From contig OU015493.1 in NCBI GenBank assembly GCA_907164885.2, forward strand, positions 54,547,802 to 54,611,801: a stretch of 64,000 bases of DNA, given 5' to 3'. Shown piece after piece: positions 46,485-59,116 of this stretch. Source of the DNA: Dolomedes plantarius. Taxonomy: Eukaryota; Arthropoda; Arachnida; Araneae; Dolomedidae. Below the pieces are notes generated by a model, which made no database searches, was not told where the DNA came from, and was given only the letters and a program-made list of their open reading frames with translations. Numbering within the stretch: the stretch's first letter is position 1; each line of letters opens with the position of its first letter. Made by a program: the position numbers and the translations under genes.

Positions 46485-47705
46485 TTTGCAATTAAATATG
46501 AATAAAAGATCGGATTTCCTTAAATTGTAGGCAGAAACATTTTTATTCTCTTGGAGCCGAGTATCAAAATTATTCATTATTTGGCTCCTGATGATGAAAT
46601 CCTTATAACAAGTCAAATGATTTATTCGGTTACTCGAGTAGAGCATAAAAATATTGCATTTTTGAATGAAATCATCGTAGAAATTAGAGGTTTGTGTGAT
46701 TTGATTCTAAAAGGTATAAAGTGTAACAAGGTCACACAGCTTTTTAATACGCCCATTAAAATAATTAAATAAAATGTTAGCAATAAGTTTTGAACTAATT
46801 CACACATCATCAAGCCGAAAAGTGTTACGAGTGATTGTATCTATGAAAAAATCAGCTACTAGAGGATCATCAAACTCTTTTATACAATTACCGGAGACTA
46901 AAAAAAATTCCAAAAGGACGACTTTGGAGGCGGCAGAATAAGAAGTGTTCACATGAAAGTGGAAACGCTTGACAGAGGGTATAAGTGAGATATTTCTTTA
47001 TAACCATAATCCTACACAATCGACGCATACGTTAAAGAAGAAAATAAAACATGATTTAGAGAAGAAGGTGGGAAACTAGTACCGAGAAGACAGAAATAGG
47101 AAGTGAATAATAACTCAATATATGTTTATAGCATATCTTGCGGTAACAATTATTTCCCTTATATACCCGTTGTAAGCTCATTTACTTATAAGAACGCATT
47201 AGTTGTGGGTTATATAACCCAAAATACAGTGAGATAATGAACTCGAAAGAAGAGCTTGTATACTCATGTTGGTGTGTTTTTCGACACACTTTAAAGTGAG
47301 TCGTATAACCCATTTTATTGAGTCGGTGGCGGGTAAGTTAACCCACTTAGGATCTAAGTTCTAGAACCCACTTCCCCACATGGGTTGTACTACTCACTAA
47401 AAGCGAGTTTCAGTGTGCAGTGGATTTGAAGTCGGAGAAGTGTGTTCCCCGACTAACTTTTTTTTTTCTGTGTGTTCGTCAGACTAGTTTCACCAGAGTT
47501 TGATGTTGATGTCACTTATGTGGTGCTAGTTAGAAATTAATTAGCTTCGCAATTATTGATTGTCCATGGAGACAATCACATGTAATGCTCCTCTCCCTGA
47601 TAAGGAACTGTTGATTAGTTCGAAACGAAATTTCATTCTTTTATATTTTAATGCTGTTGAACTTGATTAAAAGCCATAGAAAAGATATGGTAAATATATA
47701 TATCA
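46485..47705. other. Intergenic DNA
   Basis: It contains a perfect 16-bp palindrome TGGGTTATATAACCCA (47206-47221), with related GGGTTA/TAACCC words nearby to 47360. No gene seen. Confidence 0.4.
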
Positions 47706-47708
47706 GAA

Positions 47709-48235
47709 TGTAACAGTGGGCTGAAGCAGGAATAAAATAAGAAACAGTAGTTTAAAAAACAGGAAACGAAGGTTTATTTATCATCACAAAAGTAAACTCG
47801 AGCTAACATTTAGCGTTGGCGATAGCATTCGGTCTAATACAATGCTCCGACTGACCTCAGCGAGAGCTAAGTAAAGCCAGCACGTTATATACATTCAAAC
47901 CACGTGGGTATCTGGCTGATTTGCATATTCAGGAAAATTTACGCCAAATAAACATCAAAATAATTGTCACGAAAAGTAATACTTCACTTATAGCAAAAAT
48001 TACTACACATACAATAACAAGTATTACAAAAACATATAAACACCGGAAAAAGAAATGTTAAATTAAAACATCGCAACCAGCGTTCAGGAATGACGTCCGA
48101 ACATCGCAACTTGCGATCGAAAAGAAACAGTTTCATCACGTCATTCCCGAAGCATGCACGTCACTCGCTGTACGGGAAAAACATAAACGTTTAACTTCCA
48201 AATTGGGAAGACAGAGTGTGGGGAGTATCCCAACA
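47709..48235 (-). mobile_element. Probable solo LTR, minus orientation
   Basis: It is bounded by TG (47709) and CA (48235). On the minus strand it starts TGTTGGGATACTCCCCACAC, has a TATATAACG box (near 47883-47890), an AATAAA signal (47772-47777) and ends CTTCAGCCCACTGTTACA. This is a promoter-then-poly(A) layout expected of an LTR. No clear 5-bp target duplication and no internal retroviral-type genes are present. Confidence 0.5.
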
Positions 48236-48239
48236 AATG

Positions 48240-49458
48240 CTCATATTAAGAAGTTGTGTGTTCCTGTGTACATGCTTTTGTAAGCTTGTAAGATTTATAG
48301 TTTTTTTAATCTAAGAAAGGGGAAAAATATTTTGAAAAATTTCTAGTCCGGACACTCTTAAAAAATCTCGATTTGTTTGTTATATTGAATAGTTAACGTA
48401 GATACCACTCCGAAAGATATTTTCTGCTCTTCAACGACAATGTTTTCAGATATTGAGAAAAAACAATTTTATATTGGACAAACCAGCCCGAAAAAATTTT
48501 AAGTTTCTTCCCCTTTTATATATATAGAACTCGATAAAAATAACGTAAACAGGTTTCTAGAAAATATACATCATTAAATTTAACTGAGTGCTTTCTTCGA
48601 AATACTTACCGTATTACTTCGAAAACGTCCACACTAGAATTCCTTCGCTGGATAATGGCAAAGGTTGTATTTCGGTTCATACGTAGGGCATTTTGGCGGA
48701 AGATGTTAAAAATTCATGCTTTAAGAATTCGTTTCATGTTAATTTAAAATAAGGAAGCTATTTTAAATTCGAGAACGTAGGTATAAATAGGCATGTTTCT
48801 GTACATTATGAATACTCATATGCGATGTCGCAACATAAATGTTTCCGAATCACGAGAGAGTGAAATGTGCTATAGGTAACTCTTTACGAGACAAAAAATT
48901 GCATTTTTCCATCTACTTTTAGCATGAGATCCTGAGTGATTTGAGAGCATCTTTTTCATACAACTGTAGTCAGTATATGAATAGTAAATTTCTGACTTTA
49001 TCCAATGAGTGCTTGACTTTTCACTCATCTATATGAATTTAGTAATATATAAACATTTAATTTTGTTTTAATATTTACCTACTGAGCAGTGGTGCGGCTA
49101 ATATGTGACACCGCCAAAGTTTAAGTATTAATTTAATGAAAAAATATTTACAGTGGTATTAGAAAATACAATATAAAAGTTTTATTATCAGTCTCAAAAT
49201 GGGCACACTATTCAGTTAAAAATATTTTACTCGTTGCAAATCCGCAATTGGAGTCGGAAGAATTTCCTAGGTAACTCAAAGGAAGCAGATTTCTCGAAGA
49301 AGAAACAATTTCAAAAATTAATCAGAGAAAGGATTTTGGAGCTTCAGCTAATAAATTATAGATCGAAGAAGTTTTAGTTCATTATGGAGACAGATACATT
49401 AATAATTTGAAAATACTTAAGAATTCTCTCTCAGTTCTAGCTCTTCCGTTGTTTACTA
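48240..49458. other. AT-rich intergenic DNA
   Basis: Nothing recognisable. Confidence 0.5.
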
Positions 49459-49460
49459 TA

Positions 49461-50880
49461 AGGGTGATCAAATGAAAGCGAGAATTTTGTTTGAGCTACA
49501 GTGGTTAAATACACAGACCTTTGTGTTTTCGCCAGTAGATGACGTTGTAAGTTACGAAACAAAGCTGCTATATTTCGAAAGTGTTAGTGTGCCTGAACAT
49601 GCTTAAGCAAGGTGACTACGTACGGTCGTGACATGGATTCGTTAAAACAGACTCAGCGAGCGGTTATTCAATATTTGGATGCAGAAGATGTTAGTGAAGA
49701 GAAAATTTATCGTCATAAGAGATATATGTATAGACTAGCTGAAAACCCGCACTTCACCACGGAGTACATTCAAATTAAATACAACGGTCACTGTATGCAA
49801 TCAGTGCCAAAAAATAATATATATATATATATATATATATGTTTATAATAAATACGACGATAAATGTATGCAATTGATGTAAAAAAAACTAAAAAATATA
49901 TTAATAAAAAATCGTAAGGGATATTTTTATAGACAAAATAATGTACAAGAAAATATTCAAATTAAATCTAATAGGACATACTAAAGAATATAGTAGAGTT
50001 ATTATAGTACAGTTTCAGGAACATTTCTTTTACTGTATTTTAATATTTTTTTGGATAATGTCCAATCGTCTGTTGCATTAGCAAGAAAAAAAAATATTTT
50101 TTTGTCTATTTCTTGTTATGCACGTGCCGATAAATTTATTTAATGTACCAGGAAAAGAAACCACGTGATCAGCATTTAATAAATTAAAATCTAAAAATTA
50201 ATTTTTAAAAATTCACCAAAAATTTAGAAAATGGAGGTAAAGATTCGAAAAGGATTTCATTTTAAAGGAATTCTTAGGATCTTTCTCGTTATATAAATTT
50301 TATAACCCTCAAATTATTATTTTATATGCAAACTTAAAAAAAGTTACTAAAACAGATTAAAATTTTAATTTAAAAAAATCTAAGAAGAATTTTCCAAAAA
50401 GATTTCTTACTATAACACCCCTACACTATAAGAAGAATCGCCATGCAAAATTTTAGCCCTTTAGGTGCAGCGGTTTGGTCGGTGCGTTGTATGTCAGTCA
50501 GTATATATAGACATAAGTGTGTTTCACAGTGCACAATATTCAGTTGGTTGAGGGAATTTCGTAATAAATGTGTGAGCACGACACACGCCAAGACCTGCTT
50601 AAGCACACATGGTCATCATCATGGAATCAACTGCCATGGACAAGATTTGTTGCGGGCTTCAGCTGGAAGGTCCTCGACCTTCTTCCCCCTCCTATAGTCC
50701 CTACGCATCGCCCTCAGACTACTTCGGCCCACTGGAAAAGTCACCGGTTTGCTAACGATGCAGAGATCCGGGTCGTTGTTCAAGACTGGTTCTGCAGACA
50801 ATTTACATTCTTCGCTCAGGGTATCCAAAATCTAGTAAGCGCTGGGACACTTAACCGACATTGCGAATATGTATAGCAGA
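49461..50880 (+). pseudogene. Mariner transposase remnant, split by a Helitron
   Basis: The left end is AGGGTGATCAAATGAAAGCG after TA. The N-terminal piece is MDSLKQTQRAVIQYLDAEDV (49624-49734). After the Helitron, reading resumes at 50512 with CVSQCTIFSWLREFRNK and a TTHAKTCL remnant of EHDTR. A deletion then joins to the C-terminal part: SPYASPSDYFGPLEKSP in one frame, then HRFANDAEIRVVVQDWF, AQGIQNLV and NRHCEYV ending at 50876. This matches the order of a DD34D-type mariner transposase. The right TIR was not identified. Confidence 0.75.
49735..50511 (-). mobile_element. Non-autonomous Helitron inserted in the mariner
   Basis: The minus strand starts TCTATATATACTGACTGACA, contains CCGCTGCACCTAAAGGGCTA and ends GTGGTGAAGTGCGGGTTTTC then AGCTAG before T. 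It aligns along its length with the Helitron at 27232-28155, including a short (TA)n at 49818-49841 next to the ATGCAATCAGTGCC motif. Confidence 0.8.
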
Positions 50881-50884
50881 TATC

Positions 50885-52485
50885 GCACCTCTGCTACAAG
50901 AGTGTTACATTTCCGAAATTTTTCGATTTTGAGATAATTGCACCACAATTCTCTACAAGAAGTGCTTCTCATTCTCGAAAAATGTTTTAAGCTTAGTACC
51001 AACACAATCTCCTAGATGGCGCTTATTGCCCTCTTCCACAACTAGGAGGGGGGACATGCTCATGCGCGAAGTGAAAATAAGATTTTTGTCAGTGCCTAAT
51101 GTTGTTGTATTAAAATGTTCCTGTAATAAAAATGTTCATTAAATTTTATATGGAAAATAATTTTTTTTTTATCTCGAAATTAAAGTTGTAGTTTTTCTAA
51201 CCTGCTGTTCATGTTATCAAGGCTTTTTCTTTCTATTGTAAAAATTTTAGATAGATTGTACATTAGCATAGAGTTATGACAGTATTCCCTCAAGCTTTTC
51301 AGTCCATGTTGACTAAATGTGGTTAACTAGTAGAGGGTTATATCTTGCAATTAAAATTCAAAGTCATGCTTTAAAAATTGAAAGCAGCTTTAATAGTGTA
51401 TAGTTTTGCCTTCTGAAGTGATTCGAACAATAAATTTTTCCAAAATTATCATAGGCATTCATAAAACAAGAAATGAAATTTCGACATATATCTTTAGCTC
51501 TTATGGCTATTTTGAGATGTAACACCCTTCTAACAGAGGTGTGATATGTAACTCATGTATCACTATTACGTCCTGTATATTCACATATATATTCACTATT
51601 ACGTCCTGTATATTCACACTATTACGTCCTGTATATTCACCAATAAACCCTTACATGAAAAAACCAAGTCTCACATTCATTTGGGCCGCTCTCATAAAAG
51701 TTCAATTTTACGTAAATGCTTGGTATTTCTAATTTAATGTTTAACCAAAATATTCAATTATTTAAAAAAAAAATTTAAGAAAAACATTATTTGACTTTCC
51801 TAGTTTTGTTACATTACAGTTGATCAATATATATGTTCGTAGATAATAAATGGCTGTGAATCACACTTATAATCGATTTAAATGGAAGTTTGTTGCATTG
51901 TTTGCTCATTAGGAGAGAAAAGCGGTTTAAAACGTTATATTCTGCGTAAGTTTAGCGTCAAAAATATCCAGTTACCTTTTAACTTACTGAACAAACAAAA
52001 TTAAATAAACCAGTGATGGATAGAATTACGGTTCGTTTGAACTTCCTAAGCACAAAACGTTGAGAAACAAAATGTTATGTTCAGATTGTTTCAATGCTTG
52101 AAAAAAAAAACTAGCATAATTATTCTTCAAAAGTACTTAACTGTTTACGGACTATATAAAAGAGTAAAATGTATTGGACAGTATTCAGGCAATCATTTTC
52201 TGTGATTTCTTTGAACACATGAGGAATTCTTACTGAATGTATGTAGACATGGGAAATAAAATTATGTGAATTCTTTGGAAATCAAAAAATCTAAACCCAA
52301 CATTTTTATTGGTGTTCCTTATTTATTTCAGAAGTAAAGATTTCATAGACGAGAAATACCTTAATCTCTACATAAGAGAAAAACAAATCATAGATTGATT
52401 ACTCGAAGAATTTTGCGAAAAGTCTTAGGCTATACAGTATCTATTATTTTAACATCAAATCACGTATAACGAAAATAAATTAAAT
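50885..52485. other. Intergenic DNA
   Basis: One AGATGGCGCT CTCF-like word lies at 51015-51024. Otherwise AT-rich with no gene. It holds the small tandem array listed next. Confidence 0.45.
51555..51642. repeat. Short tandem array, 3 units
   Basis: CACTATTACGTCCTGTATATTCA repeats three times with spacings of 35 and 25 bp (positions near 51559, 51594, 51619). Confidence 0.9.
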
Positions 52486-52488
52486 TAT

Positions 52489-52534
52489 TTTGATATACCT
52501 TTCGTCATTCTAAGATGACGAAAGGTATATCAAA
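52489..52534. repeat. Perfect 20-bp hairpin with 6-base loop
   Basis: The left arm TTTGATATACCTTTCGTCAT (52489-52508), loop TCTAAG and right arm ATGACGAAAGGTATATCAAA (52515-52534) are exactly complementary. Confidence 0.97.
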
Positions 52535-52759
52535 TAAACAATAAATAAATATATTTAATTAATAAAGGCTTTGGAAAATTGGTTGCAGCTGTCATTAACA
52601 ATAAATGTTTTATAACACAGGATGTTCAGAGACTTTAACATCATTTGAGGTATACATATCTCAGCAGATACACTAGCTAATCTAATGAACTGAAGAGGCT
52701 TCTTGTGTTGTTGTTGCTTATGCACCTTGACCGACAGCAACATTAGATCAAGGCCATTA

Positions 52760-53065
52760 CAGACTATTGGGCTGAGTGATGCGGCTCCAGTTTTAAGTTA
52801 GCACCACAAGGGTTGGAGTCCGACTTGGCTAAAGGACCAGTCTCGTAATTTTGAACCGAGTCAAATGACGAGACCGGTACACTTGATCCCGCACTTTCCA
52901 GAGATAAATTTTGAGAACTTGAAGGACAGTGCAGCCACGACAGATTTTTCGTGCACCAGCCGCCATTAGCGTACACGGTGGTGGATTTTGTCAGCGACTA
53001 TCATCGAACCGGAGACGTTCAGATCACTGGCCCGCTGCTCTTGACAACTGGGCCAACGTGCCCTT
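52760..53065 (-). repeat. SINE family C copy (tRNA-derived)
   Basis: The minus strand from 53065 reads GGGCACGTTGGCCCAGTTGT (A-box), GGGCCAGTGATCTGAACGTC and CCGGTTCGATGATAG (B-box). The body runs to about 52760. It is distinct in sequence from families A and B. Confidence 0.65.
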
Positions 53066-53069
53066 AAAA

Positions 53070-54770
53070 GCTTTTTTTGAGTAATTTAATATTTATTAAC
53101 CAAAATATGAATGAGAAATACAAATTCATATGGATTACATGAACAATTTCACAAATATTATGTTCAATATGCGTGCCTCAAGTGACACGGCACACGCCAA
53201 GTCGGTATTCCTGCCAAATGCGCTGTAGCATTTCTTAAGTACCAGTTACCAAAGCGCCACTGATTCTCTGCTTTAGTTTCCCTACATTTGAGGCGGTAAA
53301 AGGCAAAGCGGTGTAAGTCAGTAAGTAAAGTGTAAGTCCAAAGCTTTTTTACTGCAAAAACTACAAAAAAACTCCACACTAAATTGAGCAAATTATAATT
53401 CATAATAATTATTATAATATTGCAAATAAAAATTATTTGTAATTCCATTATAAATTGAACATGGAGATTACATTTTTGCTCTCAAATAAAAAATAGTTGA
53501 AAATGGGACTTACACCACTTTGTCTTTCACTATCTCATTTGTAAATAACGGGGGTACATAAACTTAAAAAAAGTCTTTAATAATACCTCCAGAGGAAAGA
53601 AATCCAAAGGAGTCAGGTCTGTTGAATGTGGCGGCTATTTCAACAGCGCATTGACTTGATCTTAAAAATATCGAAATAAAAATTTGACGTGTTTACATAT
53701 ATGATGTTAAAACATAAGGTCTTTTGAAAGAGCGTTGGCAAAGTTATTAGATCGTAAAATTACGTCAAATTTTCTAAAACGCCCTGAATATTTCTTAAAA
53801 GAAAAGCATTTTGTAGTTTGTTTAGAGCAAGTTTTACTTTCTCTAATGCGTATTTACGTTAGTAGTTATGCATGTTTTTTACATTATTTTTTAGCACCGT
53901 ATTTTGAAAGTTTCCACATAACAGTCAATTTAAGTTGAAGTGGTAAGAAAATAAATAAATTCTATTTTCAGCAGAGTGTGAATGAAGAAGTAGCTCCATA
54001 ACTTTGTCGGGTGAAATGACAAGAGTATATTGCAGTCAATTTTCGAACGTAAATGGAATCAAAAGGAAAAATCTGGGCAGTAAATGGTAGCACGGATTTA
54101 AGGTAATACTTTTGTATTATTCATCTATTTTTTTCAGTATGTAAATTTCAATATCATTTATTTTTTCCTTATGTAAGTTATTTTCCGTATGTAAATGAAA
54201 GTGTATATTATATATAGTTTATTTTTTAAAATAGGGACACTAAGTTAGGATAGATTTTGTGTAAAGCCATTTCATATTTATTTCAAACTCTAGAATGAAG
54301 GTAATAGGATATTTTCTGTGTTTATGTGTATTTGGTAGTGCATTTTACTACTTGTCTGTAGAGTGAGGCAATTTTAAAACTGGCAAATAAAAACATTAAA
54401 ATTCTTAACTTTGTTGACGAATCAATGGGATGTAAATTTAATGACATGCGTGTTCAAAGTCCCACGCTATAGCAAACATGCTATGAGTTATGCTTTTTTT
54501 AAGAAGAAGAAAATTTGTTTCAATTCATTATCCAGTACAAAATAGTATTTATTATTATTTTTTTATTGGGGGGTCATATTACTTCATGCTAATTAATTTT
54601 TTTGAAATTTTCTTGATTTTCACACTTTGGTATTGTATACTTCACACTAATTATATTGTAGAGTTTTTCAGTTGCACATTTCGAATCTTAAAATTTTGTA
54701 GATACGTTAAGATACTTTTGCTATCCTTTTATAAAGCAATGAACTGTTCTTTCCTCTTAATTTTACCAAC
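53070..54770. other. AT-rich intergenic DNA
   Basis: No supported gene. Frames 53164-53448 and 54490-54786 are low-complexity or unrecognised. Confidence 0.45.
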
Positions 54771-54773
54771 TTA

Positions 54774-54915
54774 TCTATATGTATAAAACAGTTCCGTAAA
54801 TGACTCACTCACTGACTGACATACAACGCACAGACCAAACTGCTGGACCTAAAGGGCTGAAATTTTGCATGGCGATTCTTCTTATAGTGAAGGGTTGCAC
54901 TAAGAAAGATTTTTG

Positions 54916-54996
<81 letters not shown>

Positions 54997-55076
54997 TATT
55001 TCGACATTAATTGCATATATTGACATTTGTATTTAATTTGAATGTACTCCGTAGCGAAGTGCGGGTTTTCAGCTAG
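54774..55076 (+). mobile_element. Short Helitron whose middle is (TA)n
   Basis: It starts A|TCTATATGTATAAAACAGTT, carries ACTCACTGACTGACATACAA and TGGACCTAAAGGGCTGAAAT, and ends GTACTCCGTAGCGAAGTGCG then TTTTCAGCTAG|T. Compared with the copies at 27232 and 49735, the interior between the 5' block and the (TA)n (54918-54991) is missing. Confidence 0.85.
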
Positions 55077-55079
55077 TAT

Positions 55080-56450
55080 TAGATAAAACAGTAATTTATA
55101 GTGTGTTTTAAGTATACCTAGTAAGGATTTAGAAAGCTTAATAAACAGGATCCTATCCGTGTTACCATGTTTAGTTTATGGACCTAGTATTCCTCAATTT
55201 TGATGCATTTTTTTACCTTAAATATAAACTGACATAAACTGTAAACAAATAGTTTACTACGATTTTCCAGTCATTAGGTCACATTATCGCATTATAGAAC
55301 TTACTTTTACTTATGTTTTTAAAAGGCAATATTTCATCAAAGTTCCTTTTGATTCATTTACTTTAAACTACTATAACGTGTTAAAATAATTCAGAGTTAC
55401 ATCTTAACCATTGAGAAAAGTACTTTTGGGAAAATATTAGTAAAAGTGAAGATATAATTCCCTTTTCAAAGTTTGACAACACTCTTAAATAAAATTCAAC
55501 AATACCCAGTAATAAAGTCTTATTTTGCCATAAATGATTCACTCCAACGTGATTTTCATAATTCAAGCATTGGAACTAATTATTTCCTACATGACAGCAT
55601 GTGACATTTTGTGTTACTCGAAGATGATTGTGTTGGGGACAAATTTTGATTTATTATTCCACTTTCAATGCACTCGAACATTTTCTTTCTTTTAACCAGT
55701 CTTAGTAATGGATTACCCATACCCTGCCATTATTCTATAATTAAAAATCATTTGGGCGGACAGAAAATTTCCTCATTCAGGCGATAGATGGCAGCAATGT
55801 ACTCTGAATTGGTTTAGCCATTTTTCTTCTGAACTGTATGATGAATGAAAAATATTGATATTGTTAAAATATGTATTACTCAGCCACCTATGGATCAATT
55901 TAAAGAAAGAAACTTGTATATATCATATAGGGGTACCATAGGCAAACTGTTCGACACAACCGTGCACAGTTTTTACAATGTATTGAAACGCAGATTTACA
56001 GACTCTGAGCATAGATAAAAGCGAGTTAGATATTTCTATAAGTGTCTGAAAAATCTACATTTTACTTTTACTTTGTATATTTTAGCTTTGATTTACTCCC
56101 TGTAAAAATCTCTATTTTTTAACAGGGAGGGGAGGTCATCCCCTACCTGCCTAGCTTGGCTCACCACCTGTTGGCTCAGCAATCATCTTCCTTCTATACA
56201 TTTGTAGTTCATATGAAGGAAATTTTGAAAGATTATGCGAAAAATTAACTGATGGTGCCTATAGGAAGTGGGGGGGGGGGGCATTTCCTCTAAGATGCTT
56301 ATGCCTGCCCAACCCCCATTGGCGAATTTTTCCGCTTTCACTTTATACATTTTTATGCATATGAAAGAAAGAATGGAATATTAATGAGACAATAACACGC
56401 TTTATAAGATACAGATCGATGTTGCATATTAAGAGTAATTATTCTCTCTC
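55080..56450. other. AT-rich intergenic DNA
   Basis: It includes a G run (56270-56281). No gene seen. Confidence 0.5.
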
Positions 56451-56467
56451 TCTCTCTCTCTCTCTCT
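56444..56467. repeat. (CT)n microsatellite
   Basis: About 12 CT units. Confidence 0.95.
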
Positions 56468-56480
56468 TAGTATTTATATA

Positions 56481-56689
56481 CAGTGAAACTTCTCCATGGC
56501 AAAAAAATGAAAGATTAGGCAAAAGATAATCTTCAGACCAGTCATGGTTCTGAAAAAGTGGCCATTTTAGATTGGTGGCTGTGGAAAAGAGGTTTCTTCA
56601 ATAACATTGGCTCTATGGAGTCATTCTGAAACTATGTCCACAAAATGTAGCTGTATAGAGCGCTGACTGGCTAGAGAAGTTTCCCGGTG
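56481..56689. mobile_element. 209-bp pogo/Tigger-type MITE
   Basis: The left end is CAGTGAAACTTCTCCATGGC and the right end in reverse is CACCGGGAAACTTCTCTAGC. TA lies on both sides within TATATA. Non-coding. Confidence 0.8.
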
Positions 56690-57040
56690 TATATACAGTG
56701 GTACCTCGACTTACGAGTGTCTCGACTTACGAGTTTTTCGAGATACGAGCATTCTCTCCGCAGATTTTTTGCTTCGAGTTACGAGCAAATATTCGGGTTA
56801 CGAGCAAGCATCAGATACCCCACCGCTAGTTTATGTAGCGAACGCCATTTTGCGTGTTCATCAAATGAGAACACGAGAAGCATATAATCTTTACAACATT
56901 TATGTACAATTATTATACAATTGTATACATATTATTCTCTAGACTACTATCCAGTCTAAAACCGAGAGATTAACACTCAACAATTATCACCCGGGGAAGC
57001 TTGCTCTGTCCACACTTGAGTAGCCCTCCGAAACCGAAAA

Positions 57041-57240
57041 GAGCCAGATGATGACCGAATGGCTAGAGCACTGGCATACGGTTGAGATCCTGTGGGTTCG
57101 AGTCTCACTGGTGGCATGGACATTTGTAGCCGTTCGGAATCGGCTTTAAACTGTAGATCCCGGTCTAATTAGCCCTACTGTATCAAAAAGTTGACAGTAG
57201 CGCTCCAAATTAAACCAAACCAAACCAAACCAAAACCGAA
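57041..57240 (+). repeat. SINE family B copy inside Tigger element
   Basis: The head is GATGACCGAATGGCTAGAGC with B-box GTGGGTTCGAGTCTCAC. The body is GTAGCCGTTCGGAATCGGCT. The tail is TTGACAGTAGCGCTCCAAAT with (AAACC)n repeats. Confidence 0.85.
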
Positions 57241-57520
57241 CAGCGTCCACCCTCTCTCGCAGAGAGATAGCTTCAATTTATAAATTCCCTCCCCCACACT
57301 GGGGTCCAGGAGATGTAAAAACCTTGGTCCTAGGATCGCAAGCCCTCCCCCTTCTACGGATTTTGAGAAAGAGGAATCCGGACATTACAGCCACATTGAA
57401 AGACGCAACAATCACCTAGTTTCCGTGTCTCATTCGTGCACTTGAAGAGGCTAAGCTCGAAATAAAAGCATCAGATTTGTGCTTGCAGTTATTTTGCAAA
57501 ACATGCCACTCTTTTCCAAC

Positions 57521-57660
57521 CATGGGTCCGAAGAAAGTCAGTTGAAGGACAGTGCTGAGAAGAAGAAGCGGATGATGTGCATTGAGTTGAAAAAAGAAAT
57601 TATCAAAAAACATAATCAAGGTGTGCGTGTATGCTTAAAGACTCTGGGATTTTCCGAATG
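57521..57660 (+). pseudogene. Tigger transposase N-terminal remnant
   Basis: ATGGGTCCGAAGAAAGTCAG gives MGPKKVS. A one-base frameshift then leads to KDSAEKKKRMMCIELKKEII and KKHNQGVRV. This is the CENP-B-type helix-turn-helix start of Tigger/pogo transposases. The reading degrades after about 57630, and the DDE domain is absent. Confidence 0.75.
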
Positions 57661-58035
57661 ATAAACGAACAGCGGCTTAATCTTGCAGTCACCGCTCGTG
57701 TTGGCGCACAGTGCGAGGGTTTACCTATCCTTCATGGGTTAGTAGTCTGGAATCCTATTCTCCTCTACAGTAAGGTAAATGTTGTACTTAATAAAACAAG
57801 TTTATCGCAGTACATTCTATTGCATTGCGTTTTTATACAATGTTCGTCATTTATAAGTACATTTATCTCATTTAAAAACATGTAACAAACAATTACGGTG
57901 TTTTGGGGGAGCCCGGAACGAATTAATGGGATTTCCATTCATTTCAATGGGGAAAATTTATTCGAGATACGAGTAATTCGAGTTACGAGCTCCGTCATGT
58001 GGATCGAATTAAACTCGTAAGTCGAGGTACTACTG

Positions 58036-58039
58036 TATA

Positions 58040-58094
<55 letters not shown>
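58036..58094. repeat. (TA)n microsatellite next to Tigger right end
   Basis: A TA run adjoining the TA target site. Confidence 0.95.
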
Positions 58095-58096
<2 letters not shown>

Positions 58097-58099
58097 TAG

Positions 58100-59059
58100 A
58101 TGTAAAAACAATTAAAATTGCTTCTAATAACAAAATTTCATAAGTTAATTGAACTTTCAAAAACACCTTCCGGAGCTTTTGTCTAAAACTATACCTGTCA
58201 CCTTGAACAACAGTTAAGGTTACGATAATGCCCTGATGAATAGGAATATAAATACAGATAAACTAAATGAGCACAAAAATATTTATGGCTTCTTTACGAG
58301 ACAAATTTTGGAGTCCCCCTTCAAAATTTAACGAGCATGCCTTCATGGATTCAAAAAATAAATATATGCGTAGTTATAAGCGTGAAAAATGTATCCGTAA
58401 TCTTTATTTTTGGAAGAGAAAAATGATATATTGCTGAACTCGAGTTTAACACGTGTTACGCAGTACAACGAAAAATTTCACACCTCATTGGATGTTTCAT
58501 CATAAACTAAGCTTTTATGATGTAAATTTGATCAGGGTAAATCTTTTTAGGAGCACTTATTTTTGTATCACGCATATATGAAATCCTTTCTATAATGTTA
58601 TATTTTAATATAATGTTAAATTAAGTTCATTTTTTTGGTCTGAAAATTCCATTAAGATTTTTTTGTACATCCGTATTTGATTATAAACGGCGATTCCACT
58701 TCTTTCTGAAATAGTTAGAATTTAAATTGTTCTAATAAGGAAAAGGATTATGATTTTAAGTTTTTGTTATAAGGATTACATTTTGAGTCATGTTAGAAGC
58801 ATAGTATTAATTCTGAATAGAAATTCTTGAAATCGTATTTTTTCACGCAAAATAACATTGCTATTCAAATTTTATTTTAAGAAGTTTGGTAAAAGATAAT
58901 TGTATATCTTTCCGATAAAAATAATTATATATTTCTTTTAATTGTACGTTGAAGAAACTTAAAATGTTTTAATCTTTAAAATTTTCTATTTATGCTGCGT
59001 ATGTATTGTGTGCTACTAGAGGATTACATTTGTTTAAAAGTAAGAAAATTTCGATTAGA

Positions 59060-59116
<57 letters not shown>

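Larger units (their letters stand above)
56696..58035 (+). mobile_element. Tigger/pogo-type element with internal deletion
   Basis: The left end CAGTGGTACCTCGACTTACG and right end in reverse CAGTAGTACCTCGACTTACG are flanked by TA. The subterminal CGAGTTACGAG words are typical of Tigger elements. The length of 1340 bp, including a SINE, is well below a full element (about 2.5 kb). Only the start of the transposase gene remains. Confidence 0.9.

Noticed and set aside
47206..47221. Perfect palindrome TGGGTTATATAACCCA as an operator or element tip
   Set aside because: It is short and AT-cored, with no partner end or flanking duplication. Such palindromes are expected by chance in 64 kb of this composition.
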